Shown: positions 33,717 to 41,998, counted from the stretch's first letter. The stretch: 64,000 nt of DNA from Conexibacter woesei DSM 14684 (GCF_000025265.1 NC_013739.1:5442001-5506000), one strand, 5' to 3'. Made by a program: numbers and translations. Notes: a model not told the origin generated them from the sequence alone.

Positions 33717-34684
33717 GCGTTCACCTCCCCGACGCGCAGGCGCGGGTCGAGCACGCCGTAGAGCACGTCGGTCACGAACGTGACGAGCGCGAAGATCGCG
33801 ACCGCGAGCAGCACGACGCTCTGCAGCACGGCGTAGTCGCGCTTGAGCACCGCGTCGACGATCAGCGAGCCGAGGCCGGGCCAGCCGAAGACGTACTCGA
33901 CCACTACGACGCCGCCGAGCAGGTAGCCGACGGTCACGCCGAGGTAGGTGAGGCTGGGGATCAGCGCGTTCGGCAGCGCGTGGCCGAGCACGACGCGGCG
34001 GCGGCGCAGGCCCTTGCCGGTCGCGGTGCGGATGAACGGCGCCCGCAGCGTCTCCGCCAGCGAGGCGCGCAGCAGCACGACGAGCGGCGCGGCGACGGCG
34101 AGCGCGAGCGTCAGCGCCGGCATCGCGATCAGCTGCAGGTTGCGCAGCGGATCGTCGACGAACGGGACGTAGCCGCGCGTCGGCAGCAGGCCCGCTTGGA
34201 CGCCGAAGACGATCACGAACGCGATCCCGACGAGGAACGGCGGCGCGGCCATCAGCGCCGCGGTCGCCGTGTCGACCGCCCGCGCCGCGAGGCTGCCGGG
34301 CCGCGTCGCGCTGACGAGCGCCGCCGGCACGGCGAGCAGCAGGCCGAGCACGAACGCGAGCGCCGCCAGCTCGAGCGTCGGCACGATCCGCTGGCCGATC
34401 AGCGTCGTGACGGCGTACTGGCTGAAGTACGACTGGCCGAGGTCGCCGCGCGCGACGCCCCCGACCCATGACAGGTACTGCGCGACGACGGAGCGGTCGA
34501 GCCCCAGCTGATGGCGCAACTCGGTCAGCGCCGCCGGGTCGAGGTTGCGCGCACCGCCGAGCTTGGTGATCGTCGGATCGCCGGGGACGACGCGCAGCAG
34601 CGCGAACACCAGCAGCGACGCGAGCGCCAGCAGCAGGATGCTCGCGCCGAGGCGGCGCAGGACGTAGCCGCGCATCGTCGTCAC
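33713..34684 (-). CDS. Oligopeptide-type ABC permease (DppB/OppB type), first system
   Basis: 323 residues if translation starts at GTG 34684, which overlaps the binding-protein stop in the GTGA pattern used throughout this operon; an ATG three codons later (34675) is the alternative. First helix then LLRVVPGDPTITKLG, coupling loop FIRTATGKGLRRRRVVLGHALPN, and VVVEYVFGWPGLGSL. By hand, none of its roughly 24 arginines is AGA, in sharp contrast to the adjoining binding-protein gene. Confidence 0.92.
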   Translation of the reverse strand: MTTMRGYVLRRLGASILLLALASLLVFALLRVVPGDPTITKLGGARNLDPAALTELRHQLGLDRSVVAQYLSWVGGVARGDLGQSYFSQYAVTTLIGQRIVPTLELAALAFVLGLLLAVPAALVSATRPGSLAARAVDTATAALMAAPPFLVGIAFVIVFGVQAGLLPTRGYVPFVDDPLRNLQLIAMPALTLALAVAAPLVVLLRASLAETLRAPFIRTATGKGLRRRRVVLGHALPNALIPSLTYLGVTVGYLLGGVVVVEYVFGWPGLGSLIVDAVLKRDYAVLQSVVLLAVAIFALVTFVTDVLYGVLDPRLRVGEVNA

Positions 34685-36249
34685 GGCGCGAAGCCGGCCT
34701 GTTCGAGGTTGACGTTGCCCTGCGGGTCGACCCAGGCGCCGGTCACGCCGTCGCGCACGACCGTCTGGAGCGTCGAGAAGACGATCGGCATGATCGGCAC
34801 GGCGTCGTTCTGCAGCTGCTGCATCTCGGCGTAGATCGCGTCGCGCTCCGCCTGCTCGCCGGTCGCGACCGCTCTGGCGGACAGCTCTCTCCAGCCGGGC
34901 AGTCTCGCGTTGCACTCGCAGACGCCCTCGTCGAGGAAGCTGAGCGCGTAGCTGGGAACGGTCGGCAGCGACAGGTAGTTGGCGACGATGCCGCCCGGGA
35001 ATCTCTTGCCGGCCGGGTAGAACGTGTCGAGCCAGGTGCTGAACTCCTGGCGCTCGATCTTCATTCTGATCCCGATCTCCTCCAGGTTCTGCTGGAGGAT
35101 CTGGCCCATCTGCACCCACTCCGGGTACTGGCCCGCGACCGTGTGGAACGTCAGCGTCGTGCCGGCGTCGACGCCGGCCTCGGCGAACAGCGCTCTCGCC
35201 TTGTCGAGGTCGAACGGGTAGGTCGTCAGCGAGCTGTCGAAGGCGGCGTTTCTGGGCGACAGCATCGACGCCGTCTCCGGCACCAGGCCCTTGCCGGCGT
35301 AGCCGACCTTCAGCATCGTCTCGCGGTCGATCGCGTGCAGCAGCGCCTGACGGGCGCGCACGTCGTCGAACGGCGGGCTGGTGTTGTCGACCTCCCAGTA
35401 AGCGCCGGCCGAGACGTCGTCGGGCTCCAGCGCCCGGCCGCGCGTCGCGGCGACGAGCCCGTCGACGTCGGCGGGCGTGACCGCCCACAGCACGTCGAGG
35501 TCGCCGGCGCGGAACGCGGTCGCGGCGGCGGTCGAGTCGGGCGAGCGGACGACGTCGATCTCGTCGAGCTTGGCCGGCTCGCCCCAGTAGCCGTCGTTTC
35601 TGAGCAGCGTGACGTGGTCGTCGGGGACCATCTCGCCGAGCTTGAACGGACCGGTGCCGACCGCGGTCTTGCTCGCGCTGGAGAAGCTTCTCGGCGCGAT
35701 CATCTTGATCGTGCCCGAGGCGAGCGCGTCCGGCAGCAGCGCGTTCGGCGCTCTCAGCTTCAGCACCAGCGTCGTCGGCGCGGGCGTCTCGATCTTCGCG
35801 ATCGTCTCGATCTTCGTGCGGTCGGGATTCGGGACTCTGGGGTCGAGCACGCGCTCGAGGTTGGCCTTCGCGGCCGCCGCGTCGAACGGCGTGCCGTCGT
35901 GGAATCTGACACCGTCGCGGAGCGTGAAGGTCCACGTTCTCTGGTCGGCGGACGCTCTCCATGAGGCCGCCAGGTCGGGTGTGGTCTCACCGCTTGGATC
36001 GGCCTTCGTCAGGCCGTTGAACAGCAGCGGCTGCACCACCAGCTGCTGCGCGGCCGAAAGCGTGTGCGGGTCCAGCTGCGAGATGCCCGCGGCGGTGCCG
36101 TAGACGAGTCTGCCGCCGGCTCTCGCCGCCTGCGTCGAAGCCGCCGTGTCGCCGGTCTCGCCACCGCTCGTACTGCCGCCGCCACCGCAGCCGGCCAGCA
36201 CCGCGCAGCCGGCGGCGAGCACCGCCAGGTGCCGAATCTGAACCCTCAT
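34681..36249 (-). CDS. Oligopeptide-type substrate-binding lipoprotein, first gene of operon
   Basis: 522 residues from ATG 36249, behind GAGGGAATGGG. Signal MRVQIRHLAVLAAGCAVLAGC with lipobox C21, then a Gly/Ser/Thr linker. SBP_bac_5 features: GISQLDPHTLSAA, LAASWRASADQRTWTFTLRDG, FDDVRARQALLHAIDRETML and KARALFAEAGVDAG. DEGVCECNARLPG repeats the CECN motif of the second binding protein. I count 16 AGA among 31 arginine codons. Leads the array of 20 coupled genes; its promoter region (36250-36357) holds palindromes. Confidence 0.92.
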   Translation of the reverse strand: MRVQIRHLAVLAAGCAVLAGCGGGGSTSGGETGDTAASTQAARAGGRLVYGTAAGISQLDPHTLSAAQQLVVQPLLFNGLTKADPSGETTPDLAASWRASADQRTWTFTLRDGVRFHDGTPFDAAAAKANLERVLDPRVPNPDRTKIETIAKIETPAPTTLVLKLRAPNALLPDALASGTIKMIAPRSFSSASKTAVGTGPFKLGEMVPDDHVTLLRNDGYWGEPAKLDEIDVVRSPDSTAAATAFRAGDLDVLWAVTPADVDGLVAATRGRALEPDDVSAGAYWEVDNTSPPFDDVRARQALLHAIDRETMLKVGYAGKGLVPETASMLSPRNAAFDSSLTTYPFDLDKARALFAEAGVDAGTTLTFHTVAGQYPEWVQMGQILQQNLEEIGIRMKIERQEFSTWLDTFYPAGKRFPGGIVANYLSLPTVPSYALSFLDEGVCECNARLPGWRELSARAVATGEQAERDAIYAEMQQLQNDAVPIMPIVFSTLQTVVRDGVTGAWVDPQGNVNLEQAGFAP

Positions 36250-36264
36250 CCCATTCCCTCGTTT

Positions 36265-36292
36265 CGGTATAAAGAAACTACATACCGTATGT
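36265..36292. promoter_or_regulatory. Overlapping palindromes upstream of the 20-gene operon
   Basis: CGGTAT (36265-36270), 11 bp, ATACCG (36282-36287) and, overlapping it, ACATAC-C-GTATGT (36280-36292). They begin 16 bases before the first gene and lie in the only AT-rich stretch nearby, where a -10 element must also be. A related string (TGTAGT, 4-5 bp, ATACCG on the minus strand) stands before the large secreted protein at 40092-40109. Likely operator of an IclR-type regulator. Confidence 0.5.
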
Positions 36293-36310
36293 CGTAGTTT
36301 ATGGGCGACG

Positions 36311-36341
36311 GGCCGCGGACGCAAGCAATTCGCCCGCGGCC
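36311..36341 (-). terminator. Possible hairpin terminator after the large secreted protein
   Basis: GGCCGCGG (36311-36318), 15-nt loop, CCGCGGCC (36334-36341), starting 17 bases after the stop of the minus-strand gene 36358-40074. There is no U-run, which is common in GC-rich actinobacteria. It would separate that gene from the 20-gene operon in the same direction. Confidence 0.45.
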
Positions 36342-36357
36342 TGTCACCCACGAGCTG

Positions 36358-39300
36358 CTATCTGACAGTCACCTGAACTTGGACCGTTCCGCTCAGCCCC
36401 GCGAGGTCGAGCGTGTCACCGGTGAACGGGACCGCGGTCCCTCTCCCGACGACGGTCGCCGTGCCGATCGCGTTGCCCGCCGGCAGGCGCAGGCGCAGGC
36501 GCGCCTCTCTCATCGCGGCGGACGGCGGCGGCAGTGTCACCGTGACGGCGACCGTTCTTCTCGCCAGCTGCGAGGTGATTCTGTAGCCGACCTGCCCGAA
36601 CGTCGTCGGCGCGTTCGCGACGGTGATCGACTTGCCGTCCTCCAACCAGCCGCGCGGCGTCGAGTAGGCGAGTCTCAGCGAGTCGGGAACGCCGTCGGTC
36701 CCCTCCCCCACGTGCACGAGCATCTCGCGCAGCGTCACGAGGAAGAAGTCGTTGTTGGCGTTCGTCGGCGACAGGTACATCGAGCGGAAGTACTCGCCCG
36801 GCACCGGCGCGATCGTGTGCCCTTCGCCCGCGATGAACGTCTTGCGCGTCATCCCGTGCGCGAGCTTCCCGTACAGCGCCAGCACCAGCTGCTCGGGGTC
36901 GTCCTGCGCGGCGAGGAAGCGGATCCGCTCGACCGCGTAGACGCTGTCGTCGCCGTCGGTCTTGTAGCCCGGCAGCCCACCCGGCGTCACCGACCCGATT
37001 CTCGTCGGGTAGTAGTTGAAGCGCTGGAGGCCGAGCAGCAGCGCGCCCTCGTCGCGCGAGTACGCCCACACGCTGTCCGCCTCGGCGCTGCCGGGCGTGA
37101 AGATCCCGGACGCGAGCGCGTACGGGTGCAGCAGGTTCCAGTACGAGCCGATCTTCGTCCCCGTGACCGGGTCGAACGGCAGCTCGCCGCTCAGCAGGTC
37201 GTGCGGGATGAACGTCGATCTGCCGACCGTTCTCTTCGAGCTGTCGATCGCGGTCCGCAGCGCTCTGCCGAACGCGGCGGCCTCGGGCTCGTACGTGGCG
37301 GCGAGGCTTCTCTCGCCGATCAGTCTCCACACGAGCGCCATGTCGCGCATGCCGCGCCAGCCCACCGTCTGCGTGTGCGTGCCATAGATTCTCGTCGGGA
37401 TGTCGCCGCCCTCGAACTCCTTCGGCAGCAGCCCGTTCGGGTCTCTGGCCCGCTCGGCCGCCATCGCCGCCATGTAGCTCGCGTACGTCGCCGTGTTCGC
37501 TCTGATGAAGGCGGTGTCGCCGGTCAGGAACCAGTACGCCGCGGCGTGCGAGAGCTTCTCGCCGCGCTCCCAGTTCGGGTAGCCCGTGCCCTTCGACATC
37601 CCCACCAGCGCTTGCAGGCCGGCTCTCGCCTCCGTGGTGAAGCCGTACTCGCCGAGGCGCTGCACCGCCGAGCTGCTCTCCGGCTGGTAGAAGCTCTCGT
37701 AGGCGTTGCCGTAGCTGTAGCGCCAGCCGAGCTGGAGGTTCTGGATCAGCAGGTTGCGCTGCGCGTCCATCACCCGCTGCTCGGGCACGTCGTAGGTCGC
37801 ACCCGACGCCAGCTTCGTGTTCCACGCCGACTTCAGGCCGGCGAGCGCCGTCGCATACGAGGTCGCGTCGGCGGTGAACGTCGTCGGAGTCGCCGGGTTG
37901 ACCGGCCGCACGAAGTAGAGCGAGTGCGGCAGGCCGTCGGAGAGGTCGACTCTGGCGCGCAGCTGCGAGCCGCTCTCGAGCGTCCAGCCGGCGCCGTCGT
38001 ACATCACGACGTTGCCGCCGCTGGTCAGCGAGCCGCCCGCGTCGACGAGCGCCGTGTCGCCGGTCGCGATCCGCAGGTCGGTCGCGCCCAGCGCCGAGCT
38101 GCCTCTCTGGGCGGTGATCTTGACGAAGCTGGCCGGCGTGCTCGTCGACGGCAGGTGCGCGACGAACGACTCCTGTCTGTACTGGACGCCGTCGGCGTCG
38201 ACGTAGTCGGTCTGCAGGACCGGCTGATGGCCGTCGGCGAGCGCCGGCTCCTGCAGCCGCGCCTCGCACAGGCCGAAGCGCTCGCGCGCGCCGGCGCCGC
38301 CGACGTAGACCGTCGCGCGACGCCCGTTGGCGGCCCGCGAGACGACCTGGCTGCCGTCGGCGACGTGCAGCGCGCCCGGCTGGGAGAAGTCGGTCCCCGG
38401 CGCGCCGAAGGCGACGTAGAAGACGCCGGAGTCGGTCAGCTGATTGCCGCTCATGCCGGCCGGCGAGCCGACGTAGCGCAGCGGCAGCAGGTAGTCCTTG
38501 ACGTTGTCGTAGGTCGGGCCGCTCGCGCTCGCCATCAGCGCGTTGCCCCACACGTCCGGCTTCGATCTCATCGCCGTCTCGACGCTGGCGACGTAGCCGG
38601 CCGGGAAGGCGAGTCTGTCCGTGCACTGCTCTCTCGTGAGGTCGCTCGGCGAGCTGATGCCGGGGCCGAACGACAGCTCCAGCGCCAGGTCCCACGTGAC
38701 CGGGCCGCTCGCGTCCCAGCCCTGCTGGGTCGGGTCGTCAGCCCGCCGGGCGACGATGCCGGTGTGCGTCTCGACCGAGCCGCCGCGGACCGCGAGCACG
38801 TATCTGCCGCCTCTGGTGAGCCGCACCGCGGGCGAGAAGACGACCGTCCGCTTCCCGATCGGGCTGGCAGCGAGCGCCGCGGTCGCGACCGTCGCGCCGT
38901 CGGGCGTGTCGCGATGGACGGTGATCGACAGCGGGCCGTCGGTCGCCTCCGTCAGCCAGATCGAGGCGTCGTAGAGCGTCTCGTCGGAGGCGGTGAACGA
39001 CTCGGCCGCGAAGTCGGTGCCGTGGACCGGGCCGAAGTCGCCCGAGGTCGGCGGGAACGTGTCGACGGTGTCGGGCGCGCCGCAGAAGTCGACTTGCAGC
39101 GCCATGTCCCAGCCGGTCGCTCTGTAGTCGGTGTTGCCGTGGCTGCCGTCTCTGGCGTAGACCTCGCCGGAGGTGGCGATCAGTCTCGCCGTCCCTCTCG
39201 TCGCCGCCGGCGCGTTGACCTTGAGGATGTACGTGCTGCCGGCTCTGACCGCGATCGGCGTCGCGAGCGCGACCTCGGCCTTGCCGGACACGCCGGAGGC

Positions 39301-40074
39301 GAGGGTCGCGGTGCCGACGACCGTGCCGCCGATCGCACTGCCGGAGATCACCGACAGCGTCACGGGAGCGTCGGCCGCCTGCTCCATCCAGACGGTCAGC
39401 TTGGTGATCGCGCTGCCGCCCGCGACGAACGAGTCGCCGAGGTAGTAGCCGCCGAAGATCGCGTTGCCGTCGCCCGTGGAGGCGTACTGCGAGACGGTGG
39501 CCGGCGCGCCGATCGTGCAGCCGCCGATGCCGGCGCCACAGAAGTCGACGCCCATCGCCATCTCCCAGCCGGACGCTCTGTAGTCGGTGTTGCCGTGGCT
39601 GCCGTCTCTGGCGTAGACCTCGCCGGTGGCGGAGGGGATCAGCTCGGCGAGCCCTCTGGTGGCGGCCGGGGCGTTGACCTTGAGGATGTAGGTGGCGCCG
39701 AGCGTGACGGCGATCGGTCTCGCGAGCGTCGCGACGGCCTTGCCGGAGACGCCCGAGGCGATCGTCGCGGTGCCGACCACGGTGCCGCCGATCGAGCTGC
39801 CGGAGATCACCGACAGCGTCACGGGAGCGTTGGCCGCCTGCTTCATCCAGACCGTCAGCTGCGTGATCGAGCCGCCTCTCGCGACGAACGAGTCGCCGAG
39901 GTGGTAGCCGCCGTAGACGGCGTTGCCGTCACCGCCGACGGAGTCCTGCAGGAACGACGTGGGCGTCCCCGAGGGGCACGGCGGCGGGACCGCCCACGCG
40001 GCGGTGGAGCCGACCGCGAGCACGGCCGCCGCGACCAGCGGCACTGCCATGAGACGACGCAATCTGAAGCGCAC
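36358..40074 (-). CDS. Large secreted multidomain protein with (alpha/alpha)6-glycosidase-like region
   Basis: 1238 residues from GTG 40074, behind GGAGGTCGGAGA; VRFRLRRLMAVPLVAAAVLAVGS is a signal peptide ending AAWA. Residues about 35-335 contain two almost identical beta-sandwich units of about 152 residues (each with GDSFVA..G..IT.LTVWM, LSVISGS, YARDGSHGNTDYRA, VDFCGA), with a diverged third unit at about 340-470. The C-terminal half is helix-rich with regularly spaced Trp/Tyr (LQLGWRYSYGNAYESFYQ, TGYPNWERGEKLSHAAAYWFLTGD, SYWNLLHPYALASGIF), resembling (alpha/alpha)6 glycosidases and phosphorylases. No family or catalytic residues can be named. Likely surface polysaccharide degradation. 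Confidence 0.65.
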   Translation of the reverse strand: MRFRLRRLMAVPLVAAAVLAVGSTAAWAVPPPCPSGTPTSFLQDSVGGDGNAVYGGYHLGDSFVARGGSITQLTVWMKQAANAPVTLSVISGSSIGGTVVGTATIASGVSGKAVATLARPIAVTLGATYILKVNAPAATRGLAELIPSATGEVYARDGSHGNTDYRASGWEMAMGVDFCGAGIGGCTIGAPATVSQYASTGDGNAIFGGYYLGDSFVAGGSAITKLTVWMEQAADAPVTLSVISGSAIGGTVVGTATLASGVSGKAEVALATPIAVRAGSTYILKVNAPAATRGTARLIATSGEVYARDGSHGNTDYRATGWDMALQVDFCGAPDTVDTFPPTSGDFGPVHGTDFAAESFTASDETLYDASIWLTEATDGPLSITVHRDTPDGATVATAALAASPIGKRTVVFSPAVRLTRGGRYVLAVRGGSVETHTGIVARRADDPTQQGWDASGPVTWDLALELSFGPGISSPSDLTREQCTDRLAFPAGYVASVETAMRSKPDVWGNALMASASGPTYDNVKDYLLPLRYVGSPAGMSGNQLTDSGVFYVAFGAPGTDFSQPGALHVADGSQVVSRAANGRRATVYVGGAGARERFGLCEARLQEPALADGHQPVLQTDYVDADGVQYRQESFVAHLPSTSTPASFVKITAQRGSSALGATDLRIATGDTALVDAGGSLTSGGNVVMYDGAGWTLESGSQLRARVDLSDGLPHSLYFVRPVNPATPTTFTADATSYATALAGLKSAWNTKLASGATYDVPEQRVMDAQRNLLIQNLQLGWRYSYGNAYESFYQPESSSAVQRLGEYGFTTEARAGLQALVGMSKGTGYPNWERGEKLSHAAAYWFLTGDTAFIRANTATYASYMAAMAAERARDPNGLLPKEFEGGDIPTRIYGTHTQTVGWRGMRDMALVWRLIGERSLAATYEPEAAAFGRALRTAIDSSKRTVGRSTFIPHDLLSGELPFDPVTGTKIGSYWNLLHPYALASGIFTPGSAEADSVWAYSRDEGALLLGLQRFNYYPTRIGSVTPGGLPGYKTDGDDSVYAVERIRFLAAQDDPEQLVLALYGKLAHGMTRKTFIAGEGHTIAPVPGEYFRSMYLSPTNANNDFFLVTLREMLVHVGEGTDGVPDSLRLAYSTPRGWLEDGKSITVANAPTTFGQVGYRITSQLARRTVAVTVTLPPPSAAMREARLRLRLPAGNAIGTATVVGRGTAVPFTGDTLDLAGLSGTVQVQVTVR
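39060..39975. repeat. Tandem duplication of about 456 bp inside the large secreted protein gene
   Basis: Identical blocks recur with an offset of 456-459 bp: for example the block starting GCTCTGTAGTCGGTG at 39119 recurs at 39575, and CGGAGATCACCGACAGC at 39342 recurs at 39801. The copies remain nearly identical in nucleotides over long runs, so the duplication is recent or is kept uniform by gene conversion. The unit equals one beta-sandwich domain. Confidence 0.8.
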
Positions 40075-40174
40075 TCTCCGACCTCCAAGTCCGGTATGCT
40101 GGACTACACACTCTCCTACTGAAACGTCAGTATCGGGTTCCCACCCATGCCCGTCAAGTGACCGGGAGGTCCTC

Positions 40175-40942
40175 ATGGCGCCATCGCGCTTCGGCGCACC
40201 CGCTCTGGAGCGGGGCATCGCGATCCTCGAACTGCTCGCCGAATCGCCGTCCGGGCTGCGCACGGAGGAGCTCGCCGCCGCGCTCGACCTGCCGCGTAGC
40301 AGCGCCTTCGGGCTGGTCCGCGCGCTGCACGGCCTCGGTTGGCTCGACCGCGACGAGGAGGGCCGCAACCTGCTCAGCCTGCGTCTCTTCACGCTCGGCG
40401 TCCACGCCGCCGAGCGGTTCGACGTCCAGCGCGCCGCGGCGCCCCACCTGCGCGACCTGCGCGACCGGCTCGGCCTCACCGTCCACCTCGCCGTGCCCGC
40501 CGGCGACGACCGCGTCGTCTACCTCGACAAGGTCGACGGACCGGGAATCGTCCGCTTCGACACGTACGTCGGCAAGCAGGTCGACGCGCACCTGACCGCC
40601 GTCGGCAAGGCGTTGATCGCCGAGCTGCCGGCCGATCGGCTGGAGGCGACGATCGCGCGCGTCGGGTTGACCCGCGGCACCGACCGCAGCCCGGCGACGG
40701 TCGCGGCGCTCCAGGCACAGCTCGCCGAGGTGCGCGCACGCGGCTACGCGGTCGAGGACCAGGAGGAGGTCGAGGGCGTCCGCTGCGTCGCGGCGACGAT
40801 CGGCGGCTACGAGCAGCCGGCGATCGCGGCGATCGGCTGCGTCGGACTGACCCGCAACGTGCCCGACGAACAGATCCCGCAGATCGCCGCCGAGGTGATC
40901 CGCGCTGCCGGGGAGATCTCGGCACAGCTCGGCGGACGTTGA
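40175..40942 (+). CDS. IclR-family transcriptional regulator
   Basis: 255 residues; ATG 40175 after a perfect GGGAGG ribosome site. Winged helix at about 10-60: GIAILELLAESPSGLRTEELAAALDLPRSSAFGLVRALHGLGWL. Effector domain: VVYLDKVDGPGIVRFDTYVG, HLTAVGKALIAELP, GYAVEDQEEVEGVRCVAATIGG, and AIGCVGLTR. Divergent from the large secreted protein and 54 bp upstream of the U32-like gene, so it may control either. The 100-bp divergent gap contains a CGGTATG string (40092-40098) like that upstream of the 20-gene operon. Confidence 0.92.
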   Translation: MAPSRFGAPALERGIAILELLAESPSGLRTEELAAALDLPRSSAFGLVRALHGLGWLDRDEEGRNLLSLRLFTLGVHAAERFDVQRAAAPHLRDLRDRLGLTVHLAVPAGDDRVVYLDKVDGPGIVRFDTYVGKQVDAHLTAVGKALIAELPADRLEATIARVGLTRGTDRSPATVAALQAQLAEVRARGYAVEDQEEVEGVRCVAATIGGYEQPAIAAIGCVGLTRNVPDEQIPQIAAEVIRAAGEISAQLGGR

Positions 40943-40954
40943 CGAGGCTTCGGT

Positions 40955-40990
40955 ATATCGATTGTTTCATCGCGATATCGTTGTTACTGT
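40955..40990 (+). promoter_or_regulatory. Leaderless promoter and repeats before the U32-like gene
   Basis: TTGTTT (40962-40967), 17-bp spacer, TACTGT (40985-40990), then six bases to the ATG at 40997; no ribosome site exists, so the mRNA is probably leaderless. ATATCG (40955-40960) and CGATAT (40973-40978) form an inverted repeat that overlaps the -35 and spacer, a natural place for the adjacent IclR protein to act. Confidence 0.6.
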
Positions 40991-40996
40991 CGCGCG

Positions 40997-41998
40997 ATGC
41001 TCCCCACCCGTGAACTGCTCGCCGACATCGGCCTGCCGGCGTCCGACGCCCATCACCTGCCCGACTCACCGCAGCGCTTCCCCGACGGCGGCCAGTGGCG
41101 GCTGGAGATACCGTCGACCGAGGGGCCGGAGTCGCTGCGCGAGGTGCTCGCAGCCGGCGACGAGCGCGGGCTGCGGGTCCATCGCGTCAGCCAGGGCAGC
41201 GGGATCATGCTCCAGACCGACGCCGAGATTCGCGAGATGGTGGAGCTGGGCGCCGCGCGCGACGTCGAGGTCTCGCTGTTCGTCGGCCCGCGCGCCGCGT
41301 GGGACGTCGGCGTGCAGGCGACGACCGACTCCGGCCGGCTCGCCGGCATGTCGCTGCGCGGCGCCGACCAGCTCGGCTACGCGCTCGACGACGTCGCCCG
41401 CGCCTGCGAGCTCGGCCTGCGCAGCGTGCTCGTCTCCGACCTCGGGCTGCTGAGCGTGCTCGGCCAGCTGCGCGCGCGCGGCGACCTGCCCTCCGACCTC
41501 GTGCTGAAGGTCTCCGTCTCGCTGCCGGCCGCCAACCCGGCGACGGCCCGCGTGCTGCAGGAGCTGGGCGCGACGACGATCAACTTGCCCGTCGACCTGA
41601 CGCTCGCGCAGCTCGCGGCGATCCGCGCCGCCGTAGACGTGCCGCTCGACCTCTACATCGAGACGACCGACGACTTCGGCGGCCTGCTGCGCTACCACGA
41701 GATCCCCGAGATCGTGCGCGTCGCAGCGCCGGTCTACCTGAAGTTCGCGGTCCGCAACTCGCCCGGCCTCTACCCCGCCGGCGGCCACCTGCGCGACGCC
41801 GCGCTCGCGACAGCGCGCGAGCGCGTGCGGCGCGCCGCGATCGGCCTGGAGCTGCTCGCGCGCAACGCGCCCGGCGCCGTCATGAGCGAGACGACCGGCT
41901 ACGGCACGACGCTCGGCGCGCTGGCGACGCCGGCGGCCGCGGGCGCCGCGGGCTCACCGGCGTTCGAGGCGTCCGCCGCCGCGGACGGCGCGGCATGA
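40997..41998 (+). CDS. U32-peptidase-like TIM-barrel protein
   Basis: 333 residues. Alternating strands and helices typical of a barrel: LRVHRVSQGSGIML, VEVSLFVGPRAAWDV, LRSVLVSDLGLLSVL, LVLKVSVSLPAANPATARVLQELGATTINLP, and VPLDLYIETTDDFGGLLRYHEIPEIV. The strand order and the VLQELGATTINLP-type segment recall the U32 peptidase/collagenase-like family, but the usual cysteine-rich site is missing, so proteolysis should not be assumed. The C-terminal 40 residues are low-complexity Ala/Gly. It overlaps the aldehyde dehydrogenase by 4 bp and is downstream of an IclR gene, which points to a small catabolic operon. Confidence 0.5.
   Translation: MLPTRELLADIGLPASDAHHLPDSPQRFPDGGQWRLEIPSTEGPESLREVLAAGDERGLRVHRVSQGSGIMLQTDAEIREMVELGAARDVEVSLFVGPRAAWDVGVQATTDSGRLAGMSLRGADQLGYALDDVARACELGLRSVLVSDLGLLSVLGQLRARGDLPSDLVLKVSVSLPAANPATARVLQELGATTINLPVDLTLAQLAAIRAAVDVPLDLYIETTDDFGGLLRYHEIPEIVRVAAPVYLKFAVRNSPGLYPAGGHLRDAALATARERVRRAAIGLELLARNAPGAVMSETTGYGTTLGALATPAAAGAAGSPAFEASAAADGAA

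Noticed and set aside
36311-36341. Origin or attachment site because of the GGCCGCGG palindrome
   Set aside because: It is a single stem directly after a stop codon with no tRNA, integrase or DnaA boxes; a transcription-related hairpin is simpler.
39060-39975. Repeats considered as CRISPR or mobile element
   Set aside because: The unit is 456 bp, in frame, and encodes whole beta-sandwich domains; no short spaced repeats, terminal inverted repeats or transposase.
36301-40122. A 1273-codon open frame on the plus strand opposite the large secreted protein
   Set aside because: It is Arg/Glu/Val-rich with no domains, arises from the GC-rich codon pattern of the antisense gene, and lacks a ribosome site. 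The minus-strand gene has a signal peptide and recognisable domains.
40997-41998. Secreted collagenase-type U32 peptidase
   Set aside because: No signal peptide, no recognisable U32 cysteine site, and operon partner is an aldehyde dehydrogenase.
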